Positions 62,120-64,000 of a DNA stretch of 64,000 nucleotides are shown in pieces. Made by a program: the position numbers and the translations under genes. Within the stretch, counting starts at the first letter, position 1, and each line of letters begins with the position of its first letter. Origin of the DNA: Allorhizobium borbori. GTDB taxonomy: Bacteria > Pseudomonadota > Alphaproteobacteria > Rhizobiales > Rhizobiaceae. The notes beneath the pieces are model-generated. The model worked only from the letters and a program-made list of their open reading frames with translations. It had not been told where the DNA came from and made no database searches. The stretch lies in contig NZ_JACIDU010000017.1 of NCBI RefSeq assembly GCF_014196535.1, positions 1 through 64,000 of the forward strand, read 5' to 3'.

Positions 62120-63855
62120 TGTCTTTCCTCTCCCGCATCATGGTCGTGAAGAGTCAGGCTCACTTCGCTGCAGGCGGTGCGAAGCGCCCGGCGGCGTTTC
62201 AGGGGGCCGCCAAGAAGAAGGCAAAGCAGGCGAAAAACCGCGTCGGCCTGATGATGCTGGCCTTTGTCGGTGTCTATGCCCTCGTCGGTGGGCGCCTTGT
62301 CCAGTACGGCCTGACCTCGCCGGAAACCGTGTCCTCCATCATGCCCGCAGACCGGCTGATGGCCTCGCGTCCCGACCTGCTCGATCGTAACGGCGAACTT
62401 CTGGCCACCGATATCCGTACTGTTTCGCTGTTTGCCGAACCGCACAAGATCGTTGACGCCGATGAAGCCGTCGAAAAGCTGGCAACGGTTCTGACCGATC
62501 TCGACGTGAAGGGCACCTACAAGCGCCTTTCCATGAAGAATTCCCGTTTCCAGTGGCTGCGTCGTCAGTTGACGCCGAAGCAGCAGAGCCAGATTCTGGC
62601 GCTCGGCATTCCCGGCATCGGCTTTCGTCCGGAAAAGCGCCGCTTCTATCCGGGCGGCTCGACCGCTGCGCATATTCTCGGCTTCGTCAACATCGATAAC
62701 CGGGGCGCTGCCGGCATGGAGCGCTTCATGGACAATCAGGGTCTGGCGGACCTGACGGCGTTGGGCATGACCAGCGACGCGCCGCTGGAGCCGATGCACC
62801 TTTCCATCGATCTGCGCGTCCAGTCGATCCTGCGCGATGTGCTGGTCAACGCCATGGCGAAATATGAATCGCTTGGCGCTGGCGCCGTCGTTCTCGATGT
62901 CCACACCGGTGAAATTCTCGCCATGGCCTCACTGCCGGATTTCGACCCGAACAACCCGACCGAAGGCAAGGAAGAGGGCTGGCTGAACCGCGTTTCGAAC
63001 GGGACGTTCGAAATGGGCTCCACTTTCAAGTCCTTCACGCTGGCCATGGGTCTCGATTCCGGCAAGGTGAAGCTTTCCGACAGTTTCGATGCACGCGCGC
63101 CGATCCGCATTGGCGGCTTCACCATCAAGGATTTCCACGGCAAGGGGCGGTTCCTGACCGTTCCCGAGATCTTCCAGTATTCCTCCAACATCGGTACGGC
63201 AAAGATCGCCGACACGGTTGGCACGGAAGGCCACAAGGAGTTCCTCGAGCGGCTTGGCCTGACCAAGCGCATGCACACCGAACTGCCGGAAGTGGCCACG
63301 CCCAGCCAGCCGCGCGTATGGAAGAAGATCAACTCGATCACCATTTCCTTCGGTCACGGCGTCTCCACCACGCCGCTGCAGACGGCTGTCGCCGGTGCGG
63401 CCCTGGTCAATGGCGGCAAGCTGATCCAGCCGACCTTTCTGCCGCGCACTCGCGAGGAAGCGGACAAGGTGGCGGTCGACGTCATCAAGCCGTCGACCAG
63501 CAAGGACATGCGCTTCCTGTTCGAGTGGAACGGCGTCAACGGTTCGGGCCGCAATGCCCGCGTGGAAGGCTTCAATGTGGGCGGCAAGACCGGTACGGCC
63601 GACAAGGTGGTCAACGGTCGATACTCGCATGACAAGAACTTCAACGCCTTTCTTGCGGCCTTTCCGATGGAAAATCCGCAATATGTCGTGCTGACCTTCA
63701 TCGATGAACCTAAGACCGACAAGGGTAATGGCGCGGCGCTCGCCGGCACGTCGGCTGCGCCGATGGCGGGCGAAATCATTCGCCGTTCTGCCGCTGTGCT
63801 CGGTGTCGAGCCGAAGTTTGGCGAGGGCGGGACTGCCTTGTTGCAGTCTTATTGA
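62119..63855 (+). CDS. ftsI: FtsI/PBP3, septal peptidoglycan transpeptidase
   Basis: 578 residues. One membrane segment (RVGLMMLAFVGVYALVGGRL) is followed by the PBP dimerisation domain (RPDLLDRNGELLATDI). The transpeptidase domain has the nucleophile in GSTFKSFTLAM (S-x-x-K), SSN in QYSSNIG, and KTG in NVGGKTGTADK. Essential class B penicillin-binding protein for septation. murE follows after 74 bases. Confidence 0.96.
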   Translation: MSFLSRIMVVKSQAHFAAGGAKRPAAFQGAAKKKAKQAKNRVGLMMLAFVGVYALVGGRLVQYGLTSPETVSSIMPADRLMASRPDLLDRNGELLATDIRTVSLFAEPHKIVDADEAVEKLATVLTDLDVKGTYKRLSMKNSRFQWLRRQLTPKQQSQILALGIPGIGFRPEKRRFYPGGSTAAHILGFVNIDNRGAAGMERFMDNQGLADLTALGMTSDAPLEPMHLSIDLRVQSILRDVLVNAMAKYESLGAGAVVLDVHTGEILAMASLPDFDPNNPTEGKEEGWLNRVSNGTFEMGSTFKSFTLAMGLDSGKVKLSDSFDARAPIRIGGFTIKDFHGKGRFLTVPEIFQYSSNIGTAKIADTVGTEGHKEFLERLGLTKRMHTELPEVATPSQPRVWKKINSITISFGHGVSTTPLQTAVAGAALVNGGKLIQPTFLPRTREEADKVAVDVIKPSTSKDMRFLFEWNGVNGSGRNARVEGFNVGGKTGTADKVVNGRYSHDKNFNAFLAAFPMENPQYVVLTFIDEPKTDKGNGAALAGTSAAPMAGEIIRRSAAVLGVEPKFGEGGTALLQSY

Positions 63856-63929
63856 TAGTATCAAGAAGGGCAAGGTGATTCACACGAGCGTGAAGGACAC
63901 CGGGTTTTGAACGAAAGAAAAGCAAAGAG

Positions 63930-64000
63930 ATGAAGCTGCGGGATCTGGCCGGAGACATCGACCGGCAAGTTGCGGAAGCCCTCAAAGGGGCGTCAGGCGA
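63930..64000 (+). CDS. murE: MurE, UDP-MurNAc-tripeptide ligase, N-terminal fragment (3' end outside window)
   Basis: Only 23 codons are present, starting MKLRDLAGDIDRQVAEALKG, then cut by the window end. AAAGAGA lies just upstream. Assignment rests on the conserved order ftsI-murE in the division cluster and the M-K/N-L-R-D-L start common in rhizobial MurE; no catalytic motif is visible. Confidence 0.75.
   Translation, partial: MKLRDLAGDIDRQVAEALKGASG

Noticed and set aside
1-64000. CRISPR arrays and insertion sequences
   Set aside because: No regularly spaced repeats of 23-40 bases and no transposase gene with terminal inverted repeats were seen.

Overview
The window looks like a chromosome segment of an Agrobacterium-like Rhizobiaceae bacterium. 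The evidence is GC-rich coding sequence, the betaine-lipid genes btaA/btaB, a SahR-type ArsR-methyltransferase regulator beside metF, an alphaproteobacterial RNase P RNA directly before the mraZ-rsmH-ftsL-ftsI-murE division cluster, and a PPi-type phosphofructokinase. The genus is an inference from gene content; no 16S rRNA is present.

Positions 1 to about 19,247 are the right-hand part of an integrative conjugative element with Tn4371-like mating genes. In order there are a LysR fragment, a relaxase C-terminal remnant, virD4/traG, a copG-type gene, trbB, C, D, E, J, K, L, F, G, I, and a DUF2274 gene. A four-gene overlapping block follows: a hypothetical gene, a TumE-like toxin, a TumA-like HTH antitoxin and a large serine recombinase. 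The recombinase reading frame runs into the 3' end of tRNA-Arg(CCG), so that tRNA is the integration site and the element's right border. The left border lies outside the window. Three cargo modules sit against the direction of the transfer genes at joints of this otherwise standard operon: hxlR-fabF between the relaxase remnant and virD4, an alpha/beta hydrolase between copG and trbB, and an NTF2-like gene directly after the trbG start codon. The hydrolase module is flanked by a 49-bp near-repeat of the copG 3' end.

From the tRNA onward the sequence is chromosomal. Positions 19.4-23.2 kb carry a J-domain gene and the transglutaminase, alpha-E and ATP-grasp trio usually found with Anbu proteasomes, but no Anbu gene is in the window. 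Then come rhlE (23.5-24.9 kb) and metH (25.3-29.1 kb), the latter behind a perfect 20-bp palindrome that resembles the site upstream of the sahR-like gene at 44.8 kb. The two sites and sahR-metF together suggest one methionine-cycle regulon. Positions 29-46 kb hold a DhaL-like gene, an orphan ParA/VirC1-like ATPase, an L,D-transpeptidase, small metabolic genes, a GT32-like glycosyltransferase, a TPP-enzyme/CaiB/EamA group, a GNAT/lipase pair, ettA, a chemoreceptor and sahR-metF.

Positions 47-59 kb are rich in cell-wall genes (two lytic transglycosylases, a GH25 lipoprotein, an AmiD-like amidase). They also hold btaAB, a GGDEF-EAL protein, a LysE-like protein, PPi-PFK, a DjlA-like protein and a FAD oxidoreductase. 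RNase P RNA (about 59,338-59,770) and its terminator precede the division cluster, which opens with four CCCA units at exact 10-bp spacing, the expected MraZ operator. murE is cut by the window end.
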